Shown: in pieces, positions 25,846 to 34,571 of the stretch
How positions within the stretch are numbered: position 1 is the first letter of the stretch
How the letters are laid out: each line of letters starts with the position of its first letter
DNA from: Hymenobacter edaphi
Lineage (GTDB): Bacteria; Bacteroidota; Bacteroidia; Cytophagales; Hymenobacteraceae
DNA length: 64,000 nt
NCBI RefSeq assembly: GCF_003258365.1
Contig: NZ_QHKM01000001.1
Coordinates: forward strand, 248,001 to 312,000
Direction of reading: 5' to 3'
Made by a program: the position numbers and the translations under genes
Notes under the pieces: generated by a model
What the model was told of the DNA's origin: nothing
Seen by the model: the letters and a program-made list of their open reading frames with translations, nothing else
Databases searched by the model: none

Positions 25846-26646
25846 ATGATGCTTCCGCTCTACCAGGTCGACGCCTTTACCGACCACGTCTTCGCCGGCA
25901 ACCCCGCCGCCGTGTGCCCCCTTACCGAGTGGCTGCCGGCCGACACCATGCAGGCCATTGCGGCCGAAAACAACCTGGCCGAAACGGCGTTTTTTGTGCC
26001 CCGCGCCGGCACCGCGGCCGAGTACGAGCTGCGCTGGTTTACGCCCGCCGTGGAGGTAGCCCTGTGCGGCCACGCCACCCTGGCCACGGCCCACGTGCTG
26101 TTTCGCCACCTCGGCGCCCCCGCCGCCGAGCTGACGTTTCACTCCCAGAGCGGCCCCTTGCACGTGCGCCAGCAGGCGCACACCGGCCGCCTCACCCTCG
26201 ACTTTCCGGCCCAGCCGCCCCGGCCCCTCGGCCCGCACCCCGACGGCCTCATCGACGGGCTGCGGGCCACGCCCCTGCGCATCCTCGCTGGCCCTGACCT
26301 GATTGCCGTGTTCGACACCGAAGCCGAGGTGCGCGCCCTGCGCCCCCACATGCTGCACCTGGCCAAGGTGGAGTACCGCGGCATCATTGCCACGGCGCCC
26401 GGCAGCGGCGAAATCGACTTTGTGTCGCGCTTTTTCGGCCCTCGCGTGGGCGTGCCCGAAGACCCCGTCACCGGCTCGGCCCACACCCAGCTGGTGCCGT
26501 ACTGGGCCGAGCGCCTGGGCAAAACCGAGCTGCGCGCCCGGCAGGTATCGGCCCGCGGCGGGGAGCTGTGGTGCGAGCTGCGCGGCGAGCGGGTGCTGAT
26601 GAGCGGCGCGGCGGTGACGTACCTGAAGGGCGAAATCGAGTGGTGA
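25846..26646 (+). CDS. PhzF-family isomerase/epimerase-like protein
   Basis: 266 residues of the PhzF/diaminopimelate-epimerase fold. The start LPLYQVDAFTDHVFAGNPAAVC and AAENNLAETAFF (catalytic Glu by family analogy) are diagnostic. Other family blocks are LRWFTPAVEVALCGHATLATAHVLF and the late RFFGPRVGVPEDPVTGSAH. The reaction is probably an isomerisation of a small acid, but the substrate is unknown and no phenazine genes are present. First gene of a tight cluster: its TGA overlaps the next gene's GTG. Confidence 0.93.
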   Translation: MMLPLYQVDAFTDHVFAGNPAAVCPLTEWLPADTMQAIAAENNLAETAFFVPRAGTAAEYELRWFTPAVEVALCGHATLATAHVLFRHLGAPAAELTFHSQSGPLHVRQQAHTGRLTLDFPAQPPRPLGPHPDGLIDGLRATPLRILAGPDLIAVFDTEAEVRALRPHMLHLAKVEYRGIIATAPGSGEIDFVSRFFGPRVGVPEDPVTGSAHTQLVPYWAERLGKTELRARQVSARGGELWCELRGERVLMSGAAVTYLKGEIEW

Positions 26647-27050
26647 GCCGGGGGGCGGAATCAACGACCAGCCGGTGGCCCGCCGCCCGGACCTACGCCC
26701 TGGCGGCCGTGTGGCTCGTCAACGGGCTGCTGTGCAAGGTGCTGCTGCTGGTGCCCCGGCATCAGCACATCGTGGCCCGCATCCTGGGCGCTGACTACGC
26801 CGGGCCGCTCACCCGCCTGATCGGGCTGGCCGAAATCGGCATGGCCGTGTGGGTGCTCAGCGGCATCCGGCGGCGGCTGTGCGTGCTGACGCAGATGGCC
26901 CTGGTGCTGCTGATGAACCTGCTGGAATACATCCTGGCGCCCGACCTGCTGCTCTGGGGCCGGCTGAATCTGCTGTTTGCGGCCTTATTTGTGCTGGCCC
27001 TGTACTACTACGAGTTTCGGCGGCCCGCGCCCCGGGCCGTCCGCCGCTGA
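26643..27050 (+). CDS. DoxX-like membrane protein
   Basis: 135 residues starting at GTG 26643, which overlaps the phzF stop (GTGA). Four hydrophobic helices are visible; the segment ALAAVWLVNGLLCKVLLLVPRHQHIVARILG followed by LTRLIGLAEIGMAVWVLSG is the DoxX-like (DoxX_3) pattern. Located in the inner membrane; function unknown, with DoxX relatives linked to redox or quinone processes. Its own stop overlaps the next start (TGATG), so it is part of a coupled operon. Confidence 0.85.
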   Translation: MSRGAESTTSRWPAARTYALAAVWLVNGLLCKVLLLVPRHQHIVARILGADYAGPLTRLIGLAEIGMAVWVLSGIRRRLCVLTQMALVLLMNLLEYILAPDLLLWGRLNLLFAALFVLALYYYEFRRPAPRAVRR

Positions 27051-27774
27051 TGCTGCGCCACCACCCCTTCGCCGTGGAGGCCCTGCTGGCCCGCACCACC
27101 GTGCTGACGTACGCCGCCCCCGCCGCCGCGCTGCAGCCGCTGCTGCCCCCCTGCCTCGCGCTCGATGCCCTCGACGGGCAGGGCTTCGTGGCGGTGGCCC
27201 TGGTGCAGACGCGCCAGCTACGCCCCCGCGGACTGCCGGCCTGGCTGGGGCAGGATTTCTTCCTGATCGGCTACCGGCTGCTGGTGCGCTACACATCCGC
27301 GGCCGGCCGGCGGCTGCGCGGCCTCTACGTGCTGCGCTCCGAGACGGACCGCCGGCGCATGACGTTGCTGGGCAACGCACTGACCAGCTACGGCTACGTC
27401 ACGGTGGATATCGGCAGCACGCCACGGGCAGCCGGCAGCGCATTCACTCCACTCGGTCGGGGCTGGATATTGTGGTCGACCACGCCGAAGCGCCGCCGCT
27501 GCCGGCCGGCTCGCCCTTTGCCAGCTGGGCGCAGGCCCGCCGCTACGCCGGGCCGCTGCCGTTCACGTTTGCCTACCACGCCCCCGAGCGGCAGGTGGTC
27601 ATCGTGGAGGGCCGGCGCGAAGACTGGGTGCCCCGGCCGGTGCGCGTGGTGGAGGCGCTGGTGCCGTTTCTGGCGCAGCTGAGCGCGGAGCCCCTCACCC
27701 TGGCCAGCGCCTTCGTCACCGAAAATATTCCCTACCACTGGCAAAAAGGCCGCGCCGAGCAATGGAACGGGTAA
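27050..27774 (+). pseudogene. DUF2071 protein disrupted by a frameshift
   Basis: The ATG at 27050 opens a good DUF2071 N-terminal half (HHPFAVEALLARTTVLTYAAP, then GFVAVALVQTRQLRPRGLP, FFLIGYRLLVRY, GLYVLRSETDRRRMTLLGN). The matching C-terminal half (SGLDIVVDHAEAPPLPAGS, FASWAQARRYAGPLPF, VVIVEGRREDW) is in the next frame back and ends at TAA 27772-27774. The switch is near 27430-27450 and is explained by loss of one base. The gene is therefore broken in this sequence, either truly or by a sequencing error; both halves keep coding-like codon use. Function of DUF2071 is unknown. Confidence 0.85.
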
Positions 27775-28526
27775 GAAGCCCCTGGGAAGGCACCTGGAAC
27801 ATCGTGCGCTTCAACTGGCCCTTCTACGCCGGGGCGGCAGCTGCCTGCGCGCTGCTATGGCTGCTGGGGGCCGGGCTGCACCAGCCCCTGGCCTGGTGGC
27901 TCCGGCTGGCTGCGCTGGGCGTGGCCGGGGCCGCGCTGGCTTCGCTGCTCGTGTCGGCCTACGTGTACGACGGCTCGGGGATGTACCGGCTGGACTGGCT
28001 GCGCGGGGTGGCCCCGCCGCGCCCGGCCGCCGTGGTCAACGTCCACGCGGGCTTCGACGAGAGCAGCCACCTGCTGCAGCACTACCTGCGGCCGGCCTCG
28101 CTCACGGTGCTGGATTTCTACGACCCCGCCGCCCACACCGAGCCGGCCATTCGGCGGGCGCGCCGCGCCCGCCCGGCCTTTCCCGGCACCCGGGCGGTGC
28201 CCACCAGCCAGCTGCCCCTGCCCGCCCAGGCCGCCGACCTGGTGCTGCTGCTGCTGGCCGCCCACGAAATCCGCCACGAGGCCGAGCGCACCGCTTTCTT
28301 CCGCGAAGCCGGCCGCATCACCCGGCCCGGCGGACGCATTGTGGTGGTGGAGCACCTGCGCGACGCGACCAACTTCCTGGCCTACAGCTTCGGGGCGTTT
28401 GATTTTTACTCGGGGCGGTCCTGGCGACGCGTGTTTGGGCGGGCGGGCCTGCGCGTGGTGCGCGAGCAGAAAATCACTCCCTTCGTGTCTGTTTTCATTC
28501 TCACCCATGCTGATTCTGCAGGTTAA
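27762..28526 (+). CDS. Membrane-anchored class I SAM-dependent methyltransferase
   Basis: 254 residues. The N-terminus has two hydrophobic helices (about residues 18-42 and 45-66), followed by a methyltransferase type 11-like domain. The expected GxGxG motif I is degenerate: AAVVNVHAGFDESSHLL, with VLDFYDP as the following strand; post-motif regions LPLPAQAADLVLLLLAAHEIRHEAERTAFFREAGRITRPGGRIVVVEHLRD are clearly typical. It probably methylates a lipid or quinone-like substrate at the membrane. Starts 13 bases inside the DUF2071 frame and overlaps the next gene by 20 bases. Confidence 0.82.
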   Translation: MERVRSPWEGTWNIVRFNWPFYAGAAAACALLWLLGAGLHQPLAWWLRLAALGVAGAALASLLVSAYVYDGSGMYRLDWLRGVAPPRPAAVVNVHAGFDESSHLLQHYLRPASLTVLDFYDPAAHTEPAIRRARRARPAFPGTRAVPTSQLPLPAQAADLVLLLLAAHEIRHEAERTAFFREAGRITRPGGRIVVVEHLRDATNFLAYSFGAFDFYSGRSWRRVFGRAGLRVVREQKITPFVSVFILTHADSAG

Positions 28527-28911
28527 GCTGCTGGGCCTGGTGCTGGTGCTGCTAGCCGTGGCCCACGCGGGCTTTCCGCGCTACTTCAACTGGGCCGGCG
28601 AGCTGCGGGCGGTAAGCCTCATCAACCGGCAGATGATGTACATCCACACCCTGTTCATTGCCCTGGCGGTGCTGCTGATGGGCCTGCTGTGCCTGCTGTG
28701 CGCCCCGGAGCTGGTGGCTACCGCGCTGGGCCGCAAGGTGTGCCTGGGACTGGGCCTGTTCTGGCTGGCGCGCCTGCTGGTGCAGTTTGTGGGCTATTCG
28801 CCGGCGCTCTGGCGGGGGCAGCGCTTCGAAACCGCCGTCCACGTGGGGTTTGCCCTGCTCTGGACGTACCTGACGGCGGTTTTCTTCGTTGTGGCCTGGG
28901 GCCGGGCCTGA
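28507..28911 (+). CDS. Small membrane protein (four TM), unknown
   Basis: 134 residues from ATG 28507, overlapping the methyltransferase gene by 20 bases. Hydrophobic segments at about 5-20, 45-68, 78-95 and 110-130; the loop has PRYFNWAGELRAVSLINRQMMYIHTLFIALAVLLMG, which has the look of uncharacterised proteins next to methyltransferases in Cytophagales. Last gene of the PhzF cluster; the overlaps argue that all five genes are co-translated. Family not recognised. Confidence 0.75.
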   Translation: MLILQVKLLGLVLVLLAVAHAGFPRYFNWAGELRAVSLINRQMMYIHTLFIALAVLLMGLLCLLCAPELVATALGRKVCLGLGLFWLARLLVQFVGYSPALWRGQRFETAVHVGFALLWTYLTAVFFVVAWGRA

Positions 28912-29073
28912 GCAGCCAGCCGGCGCTTCCGACCCGAAATAACCGCCTTCCGCCGCCCGCGTACCCCCCGGGCCGCAGCCAATCCGCCGGCAATTGCGAC
29001 TTTTGGGGCACGAGGCGCGGGGAAACGCATGTTGCAGCAGTGGCCCCGACCCAATTCTGAGCCCACACAATCA

Positions 29074-29490
29074 ATGGATATTATGAGCGAATCAGCCGCG
29101 GCGCTGAACCCCCGGCGCATCGTGCCGGTCGACGAAACCGACTACCAGGCCGTGCACAACCTGCGCCGCGCCCGCGAGGAGCAGGTGCTGGCCGTGCTCG
29201 ATGACCTGCTGGCCTGGACGCAGGTCGGCAACTCGGCCATAACCCGGGGCGTGGGCGAGGTGCTGGCGCAGCACTTTCCCGCCATCCGGCCGGCGGTGCT
29301 CCGGGTGCTGCGCGGCGCCGATGCCGGCTGGCAATACTTTTTCCTGGGCCTCGTCGTCGGGCCGGTGCTGCGCGCGCACACCGACCAGGAAATCGTGCGG
29401 GAACTGCGCCGCCTGGCCCAGCAGCCGGCGGCCAGCGGGCCCGCCGCGGAGCGGGCGCGGGCGCTGCTCGACGAGCTGGGGCTGGGCTAG
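29074..29490 (+). CDS. DUF5071-family protein
   Basis: 138 residues from ATG 29074 (ATG 29083 is an equally good start). The pattern VLAVLDDLLAWTQVGNSAITRGVGEVLAQHFPAIRPAVLRVLRG, then AGWQYFFLGLVVGPV matches DUF5071, a small HEAT-like helical family often found in contexts near toxins or as bacterial orphans. No signal peptide. It converges on ruvC with 8 bases between stops. Confidence 0.75.
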   Translation: MDIMSESAAALNPRRIVPVDETDYQAVHNLRRAREEQVLAVLDDLLAWTQVGNSAITRGVGEVLAQHFPAIRPAVLRVLRGADAGWQYFFLGLVVGPVLRAHTDQEIVRELRRLAQQPAASGPAAERARALLDELGLG

Positions 29491-29498
29491 AATAGAAG

Positions 29499-30137
29499 CT
29501 AGGCCGCCGGCTTCTTGCGGGCGGCCACGGCTTTTTTGCCGGCCACCGGCGCGGCCAGCTTGCCGGGGTTGTCGGCCAGGAACTTGCCCCAGCTCTTGCC
29601 GCCGGCCTGCACGTTGTTGCCCTTCTGGTGGTGGTGGCACATGGCCACGGCCAGCGCGTCGGTGGCGTCGAAGAACTTCGGCGCGTCCTCCGCGGGCAGG
29701 TTCAGCGTCTGGCGCAGCATGGCCGCCACCTGCTCCTTGCTGGCCGCGCCCGAGCCCGTCACCGACTGCTTGACCTTGGTGGGGGCGTACTCCACGTAGG
29801 GAATCTGGCGGGAAAGGCAGGCGGCAATGGCCACGCCCTGCGCCCGGCCTAGCTTCAACATACTCTGTACGTTGGCCCCGTAAAAAGGCGCTTCGATGGC
29901 CAGCTCGTCGGGCAGGAACTCCTCGATCAGCTCGATCATGCGGTCGAAGATCTTCTTTAGCTTTACGGCGTGATTGGACCCAAACGCCTTGAGATTGATG
30001 ACGTCGTAGCGCAGCACCTGCACGCGCTGCCCGGTAACCTCAATCACGGCGTAGCCCATAATCTGGGTGCCGGGGTCGACGCCCATGATAATCTTGGGCA
30101 GGTCGGGCAGGGGAGCGGAGGGGAGGAAAGCGGCCAT
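29499..30137 (-). CDS. ruvC: Crossover junction endodeoxyribonuclease RuvC
   Basis: 212 residues; resolves Holliday junctions after RuvAB branch migration. Catalytic acids are in IIMGVDPGTQIMGYAV (D), ELAIEAPFYG (E) and the C-terminal FFDATDALAVAMCHH (D/H). The core is the usual about 190 residues; the extra C-terminal tail (AAPVAGKKAVAARKKPAA) is basic and low-complexity and may bind DNA. Its start at ATG 30137 is close to the divergent flippase-like gene, so a shared promoter region is likely. Confidence 0.95.
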   Translation of the reverse strand: MAAFLPSAPLPDLPKIIMGVDPGTQIMGYAVIEVTGQRVQVLRYDVINLKAFGSNHAVKLKKIFDRMIELIEEFLPDELAIEAPFYGANVQSMLKLGRAQGVAIAACLSRQIPYVEYAPTKVKQSVTGSGAASKEQVAAMLRQTLNLPAEDAPKFFDATDALAVAMCHHHQKGNNVQAGGKSWGKFLADNPGKLAAPVAGKKAVAARKKPAA

Positions 30138-30206
30138 GTACCCCAAAGTTACGCAACGAAACCCCGGCACGCGGCCCGCGCCCGGCGGCAGCGCCTGCGC
30201 CCCTGG

Positions 30207-31172
30207 GTGGTGGCCGGCAAGCTGGCCGTGACGGCTCTCACGCTGTGGCTGCTGTGGCAGTCGGTGGTGGCCGACCGGGCCACGGCCGCCGCCTGGCGCG
30301 GCCTGCTCACCGATGCCCAGCGTGGGCCCGCGCTGGCGGCCCTGCTGCTGGTGCCCCTCAACTGGGCCCTCGAAGCCTGGAAGTGGTGGCGGCTGGCCCG
30401 GCACCTGGAGCCGGTGTCCTTCGCACGCAGCTTCCGGGCGGTGCTCACCGGCCTCACCTTGGGCTTTGTGACGCCCAACCGCGTGGGCGACTACGCCGGC
30501 CGCTTGCTCGAACTGAAAAACCGCCGCCCCGAAGCCCTGGGCGCCGTGTTTCTGGGCCGCTACTGTCAGCTGGTCATCACCCTGCTGGCCGGCTCGGGGG
30601 GCGTGCTCTACTTCGTGCTGCGCTACCTGGGGCCGCAGTACCCGCTGGTGGCCGCCGGCCTGGGCCTGACGGCCGTGCTCGGCAACGCCCTGGTGCTGCT
30701 GCCGCTCTACCGCAGCCGCCTGCTGCTCACGGCCGTGCTGCAGTGGCGGCCGCTGCGGCGCTTTCAGCGCTACACGGCCAACCTGCCGCATTACCCCACC
30801 GCGGTACTAAATCAGGTGCTGCTGCTCTCGGGCCTGCGCTACGGCGTGTTCACGGCCCAGTTTGGGCTGCTGCTGGCGGCGTACGGAGCCAAGGTGCCGC
30901 TGGGCGCTGCGCTGGCCGCCATTGCCGGCACCTTCCTGCTGAAGTCGCTGGTACCCTCGCTCAACGCTCTCACCGACGTGGGCGCGCGGGAGCTGTCGGC
31001 CACGCACCTGTTCGGGCTGCTGGGGCTGCCGGTGCTGCCGGTGCTGTCGGCCAGCCTGAGCTTGTGGGTGCTCAACATTGCCCTGCCCAGCGCCGCCGGC
31101 TTGCTGTTCGTGCTGCGCCTGAAGGTGTTGCGCCGCAGCCACCGCCGCCCACCCGCCGGGCCGGCCGCATGA
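30207..31172 (+). CDS. Flippase-like (lysylphosphatidylglycerol synthase TM region) membrane protein
   Basis: About 321 residues from a GTG at 30207 (30210 also possible; there is no ATG near). It has eight or more hydrophobic helices and the family signature RSFRAVLTGLTLGFVTPNRVGDYAGRLLELKNRRP of UPF0104/AglD-type proteins. These act as lipid or glycolipid flippases or as the membrane domain of aminoacyl-phosphatidylglycerol synthases. The ATGA overlap with the following glycosyltransferase suggests a joint role in moving or building a glycolipid. The first about 25 residues are uncertain. Confidence 0.82.
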   Translation: MVAGKLAVTALTLWLLWQSVVADRATAAAWRGLLTDAQRGPALAALLLVPLNWALEAWKWWRLARHLEPVSFARSFRAVLTGLTLGFVTPNRVGDYAGRLLELKNRRPEALGAVFLGRYCQLVITLLAGSGGVLYFVLRYLGPQYPLVAAGLGLTAVLGNALVLLPLYRSRLLLTAVLQWRPLRRFQRYTANLPHYPTAVLNQVLLLSGLRYGVFTAQFGLLLAAYGAKVPLGAALAAIAGTFLLKSLVPSLNALTDVGARELSATHLFGLLGLPVLPVLSASLSLWVLNIALPSAAGLLFVLRLKVLRRSHRRPPAGPAA

Positions 31173-32365
31173 GCGGGGGCCATTGGCTGGGGCTGCTGCT
31201 GTGCTTGCCTCCTGCCCTCTACGCATTGAAATTCTGGCGCTACCGCCGGGCCTGGCTGCGCCTCGGCCAGCCCGATACAACCAATCCGTCAGCTGATGAG
31301 AAGGGGCAACCCTTGCCAGCTGGCCCGCAGGCTTCGGTCATCATTGCGGCCCGCAACGAGGCTCACGCTTTGCCCGATCTACTGGCCGACCTGCGCCGGC
31401 AAACCTGGCAAGGGGAGGGCGGCCCGCGGTTCGAGGTCATCGTGGCCGACGACCACTCCACCGACGGCACGGCCGAGGTAGTGCGTCAGGCCGCGGCTGG
31501 CCGCGGCTTCCCGCTTCGGCTACTCTCCCTGGCCGAGCTGCCCGGCCGACCCACCGGCAAAAAAGCCGCCGTGGAAGCCGCCCTAGCCGTAGCCCGGGCG
31601 CCCTGGGTGGTCTGCACCGATGCCGACTGCCGGGTGCCGGAGGGGTGGCTGCAAGCCTACGCCCCGTATTTCGGGCAGGATGCGGTGCAGTTCGTGAGCG
31701 GGCCGGTGCTGCTGACCGGCGCGGGGCTGCTGGCCGGTTTGCAGGGCCTGGAGCTGACTGCCCTGGTGGGCACCGGCGCCGCCAGCATTGCCGCCGGGGC
31801 GCCCACCATGTGCAACGGGGCCAACCTGGCCTACCGCCGCGCCGCCTTTGCCGAGGTCGGGGGCTTCCGCGGCAACGACCACCTGCCCAGCGGCGACGAC
31901 GAGTTTCTGCTGCACAAGCTGGCGGCCCGCCACCCGCAGGGCATCCGCTTCGTGCCGCACCCCGCCGCTACCGTGCGCACCGCCGCTCAGCCCAGCCTCG
32001 GCACCCTGCTGCAGCAGCGGGTGCGCTGGGCCAGCAAGTGGCGGCACTACCAGCCGGGCGGGGCCTCGCGCGGGCTGGCGTTGCTGGTGCTGGGGGCCAA
32101 TGTGAGCTTGTACCTGCTGCCGCTGCTGTTGCTCTGGCAGCCGGTGGCCTGGCCTTGGGTGGTAGCCGGCTGGGCGCTCAAGCTCGGGGCCGACGGGCTG
32201 TTTCTGACGCCGGTGCTGGGCTTTCTCGGGCGGCGGCGCTGGCTGTGGCTGGTGCCGCTGCTGCAGCTGCTGTATCCGCCCTACGCGCTGGCCGTGGGGC
32301 TGCTGGGGCTGCGCGGCGGGTATCAGTGGAAGGGGCGGCAGGTCGGCAACGGCCCGGCTGCTTAA
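31169..32365 (+). CDS. Glycosyltransferase family 2 (membrane)
   Basis: 398 residues. An N-terminal TM helix precedes a GT-A domain with ASVIIAARNEAHALPDLLADLRRQTW, VIVADDHSTDGTAEVV, VVCTDADCRVPEGWL (DxD) and later CNGANLAYRRAAFAEVGGF, SGDDEFLLHK and QRVRWASKWRHY, where the QxxRW motif marks processive or membrane GT2 enzymes. Two to four C-terminal TM helices follow. Probably glycosylates a lipid carrier or surface polymer. Start ATG overlaps the upstream flippase-like gene's TGA. Confidence 0.9.
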   Translation: MSGGHWLGLLLCLPPALYALKFWRYRRAWLRLGQPDTTNPSADEKGQPLPAGPQASVIIAARNEAHALPDLLADLRRQTWQGEGGPRFEVIVADDHSTDGTAEVVRQAAAGRGFPLRLLSLAELPGRPTGKKAAVEAALAVARAPWVVCTDADCRVPEGWLQAYAPYFGQDAVQFVSGPVLLTGAGLLAGLQGLELTALVGTGAASIAAGAPTMCNGANLAYRRAAFAEVGGFRGNDHLPSGDDEFLLHKLAARHPQGIRFVPHPAATVRTAAQPSLGTLLQQRVRWASKWRHYQPGGASRGLALLVLGANVSLYLLPLLLLWQPVAWPWVVAGWALKLGADGLFLTPVLGFLGRRRWLWLVPLLQLLYPPYALAVGLLGLRGGYQWKGRQVGNGPAA

Positions 32366-32514
32366 CCAGCAACCCAAGACTGCGTTCGGCATTGGCCGGG
32401 CGCTATTGAACCTGCCGGGCAACGGCGCACAAATCCGCGAAAAAGCTTGGCGGCCAACGCTGCCGCTGCTACTTTTTGGCCGATTTCAATGTGCCCGAAT
32501 TAGCCCCGTTTGCC

Positions 32515-33054
32515 ATGTCCCGTAATGCCCTGACGCTGGTATTTCCAGCCGCCGTTGCGCTGCTCGTGTGCAGCCTTGTCGTATTGTTTCTGACGGCTAC
32601 CGGCCTGGAGCCGGGGCCTAGGTGGACGACTGAACCAGAACAAGCAGAAGCGGGTGGCTGCGGTGTGATTGACAAACCAGTGGTGAAGCCGGACTCTTTG
32701 CAACTGAACCAACTGGGTATAACGCCCTCGGATCTGGCCGCCGGCGACGCCCTGTTTAAAAGCAACTGCGCCCAGTGCCACGCCGTCAACGACGTGGTCG
32801 TCGGACCGGCCCTGGCTGGCCTCGACAAGCGCCGGCCCATGCCCTGGATTATCAAGTGGGTGAAAAACTCCAGTAAGGTTATTGCCAGCGGCGACGAGTA
32901 CGCGGTGAAAATCTTCAACCAGTACCAGAAGCAGCAGATGCCCAGCTTCGCCCTCAGCGACGAGGAAATCGGGCAAATCATCACGTACGTCCGCAGTCAG
33001 CAGGGTACCGCTGGACCAGCCATGTACGCCCCGCAGGCTGTGGCTGCTAATTAA
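32515..33054 (+). CDS. Membrane-anchored cytochrome c, mono-heme
   Basis: 179 residues from ATG 32515. An uncleaved or signal-anchor helix (FPAAVALLVCSLVVLFLTATG, residues 10-30) is followed by a linker and a class I cytochrome c domain. The heme motif is C85-A-Q-C-H89 (FKSNCAQCHAV), with the Met ligand probably at 142 (QQMPSF) and the closing helix SDEEIGQIITYVRSQ. It carries electrons on the periplasmic side, for example to a terminal oxidase. No partner oxidoreductase is adjacent. The longer upstream start (TTG 32476) is unlikely. Confidence 0.9.
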   Translation: MSRNALTLVFPAAVALLVCSLVVLFLTATGLEPGPRWTTEPEQAEAGGCGVIDKPVVKPDSLQLNQLGITPSDLAAGDALFKSNCAQCHAVNDVVVGPALAGLDKRRPMPWIIKWVKNSSKVIASGDEYAVKIFNQYQKQQMPSFALSDEEIGQIITYVRSQQGTAGPAMYAPQAVAAN

Positions 33055-33107
33055 GTCCGACTCCTCGGGTCCGAAACCGGAACTTCGCATTCCTGCCCGG
33101 CCAATGA

Positions 33108-33115
33108 TACCTTTG
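33108..33115 (+). promoter_or_regulatory. Bacteroidota -7 promoter element (TAnnTTTG)
   Basis: TACCTTTG exactly matches TAnnTTTG, 27 bases before the GTG start at 33142; a TTCG about 24 bases upstream is a weak -33 candidate. This fits a short 5' leader. Confidence 0.5.
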
Positions 33116-33141
33116 CCGCATCATCCGCTGAGCTTCCCGCC

Positions 33142-33399
33142 GTGACCGACGCCGAATTCGATATCCTCGACGAGCTGTACTTCGTCGCTTCCTTTCCCGA
33201 CCTGCTGCAGCGCACCAGGCTGCCCGCCGCCGAGCTGGAGCAGGGCCTGCGCGGCCTGCTGGAGCAGGGCCTGATTCGCTGCTACTGGCCCGACCCCGAC
33301 ACCGAGCTGGCCTACGAGCCGACGTCCTTCGGCGCCCTGCGGCAGGATTGCTTTTTCCTGGCCTCCAAGGAAGGCCTGCTGCAGCACAACACGCGCTGA
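33142..33399 (+). CDS. Small hypothetical protein, possible winged-helix
   Basis: 85 residues from GTG 33142. The N-terminus (TDAEFDILDELYFVASFPDLLQRTRLPAAELEQGLRGLLEQGLIRCYW) looks like a small winged-helix or MarR-like fold without a clear DNA-binding signature. The end is QDCFFLASKEGLLQHN. The stop overlaps the permease start (TGATG), so the two are co-translated and it may regulate or fold with the permease. Confidence 0.72.
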   Translation: MTDAEFDILDELYFVASFPDLLQRTRLPAAELEQGLRGLLEQGLIRCYWPDPDTELAYEPTSFGALRQDCFFLASKEGLLQHNTR

Positions 33400-34571
33400 T
33401 GGCGGCTCCCGTGCTGACCCCGACGGCCGCGCCGGTGCGCACGCCCGGCTACTACGTGCGCCGGCGCCTGCTGCGCAACGCCCCGGCCATGGCCGGCGCC
33501 GGGTTTATTCTGCTCTGCACCCTGGTGGCGCTGCTGGGCTACCTCGTCCTGCCCGACGCCTCGCCCGACGCCAACAACAGCCTGGTGCAGCTGCAGAAGC
33601 AGCCGCCCGGCTTCCGGGCCACCCTGCTGCGCCTGCCCCTCACCGACTCGGTCGGGGAGGCCCCCGGCCTCGGCGGGCGCTGGCTGGGCGGCGCGCCCCT
33701 GCGCTACGAGGAAGTGCCCATCGGCGGCTGGCAGGTGCAGGGTGATACGCTGGTGGCGCAGCCGTTTCAGGCCAAAGGCACATTGCCCGAGCCGGCGCGC
33801 CGCTACGCGCTGAGCCGCATCACCGGGCACGCCGGTCCGGCCGCCGCGCTGCGGGCCGAAATCGAGCAGGAGCATATCAGCCAGCGCACCTACTGGCTGG
33901 GCACCGACAAAGCCGGCCGCGACGAGCTGAGCCGCCTCTTGCTGGGCACGCGCATTTCGCTGGGCATCGGGCTGGTGGCGGTGCTCATCTCGCTGGTCAT
34001 CGGCGTGACGGTGGGCGCGGTGGCGGGCTACACCGGCGGCTGGCTCGACTCGCTGCTGCTGGGTGTGATGACGGTGGTGTGGAGCATTCCGGGCATCATG
34101 CTGGTCATTGCCATTTCGCTGGCCTTCGGCTCCAAAGGCGTGTGGACCAGCTTCGTAGCCGTGGGCCTGACCATGTGGGTGGATGTGGCGCGGGTGGTGC
34201 GCGGGCAGATGCTGAGCCTGCGCGAGAAAACCTTCGTGGAGGCCGGCCGCGTACTAGGCCTGCCGACGAGCCGCCTGCTGATCCGTCACTTGCTGCCCAA
34301 CCTGCTCGGCCCGCTCATTGTCATTGCCACCTCCAACTTTGCCGCCGCCATCCTGCTCGAAGCCGGCCTGAGCTTCCTCGGGCTGGGCGTGCAGCCGCCG
34401 GCCCCCTCGTGGGGCCTGATGGTCAACGAAGGCTTCCAACTACTGGGCACCCAGGCCGGTTTGTGGCTCACGCTGCTGCCCGGCACGGCTATTAGCCTGC
34501 TGGTGCTTAGCTTTAACCTGCTCGGCAATGGCCTGCGCGACGCCTACGACCCCAAAACACCCCTTCAGTAG
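33399..34571 (+). CDS. ABC transporter permease, DppC/OppC type
   Basis: 390 residues of the binding-protein-dependent permease family. Residues about 20-50 are the first TM, then an unusually long about 120-residue external loop (DASPDANNSLVQLQKQPP to EQEHISQRTYWLGTDKAGRDELSRLLLG). Six-helix core with the EAA loop ARVVRGQMLSLREKTFVEAGRVLGLPTSRLLIRHLLPNLLGP. Such proteins import di- or oligopeptides or nickel. No DppB, ATPase or binding protein gene is adjacent, so it is an orphan half that must pair with a distant partner. Confidence 0.9.
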   Translation: MAAPVLTPTAAPVRTPGYYVRRRLLRNAPAMAGAGFILLCTLVALLGYLVLPDASPDANNSLVQLQKQPPGFRATLLRLPLTDSVGEAPGLGGRWLGGAPLRYEEVPIGGWQVQGDTLVAQPFQAKGTLPEPARRYALSRITGHAGPAAALRAEIEQEHISQRTYWLGTDKAGRDELSRLLLGTRISLGIGLVAVLISLVIGVTVGAVAGYTGGWLDSLLLGVMTVVWSIPGIMLVIAISLAFGSKGVWTSFVAVGLTMWVDVARVVRGQMLSLREKTFVEAGRVLGLPTSRLLIRHLLPNLLGPLIVIATSNFAAAILLEAGLSFLGLGVQPPAPSWGLMVNEGFQLLGTQAGLWLTLLPGTAISLLVLSFNLLGNGLRDAYDPKTPLQ

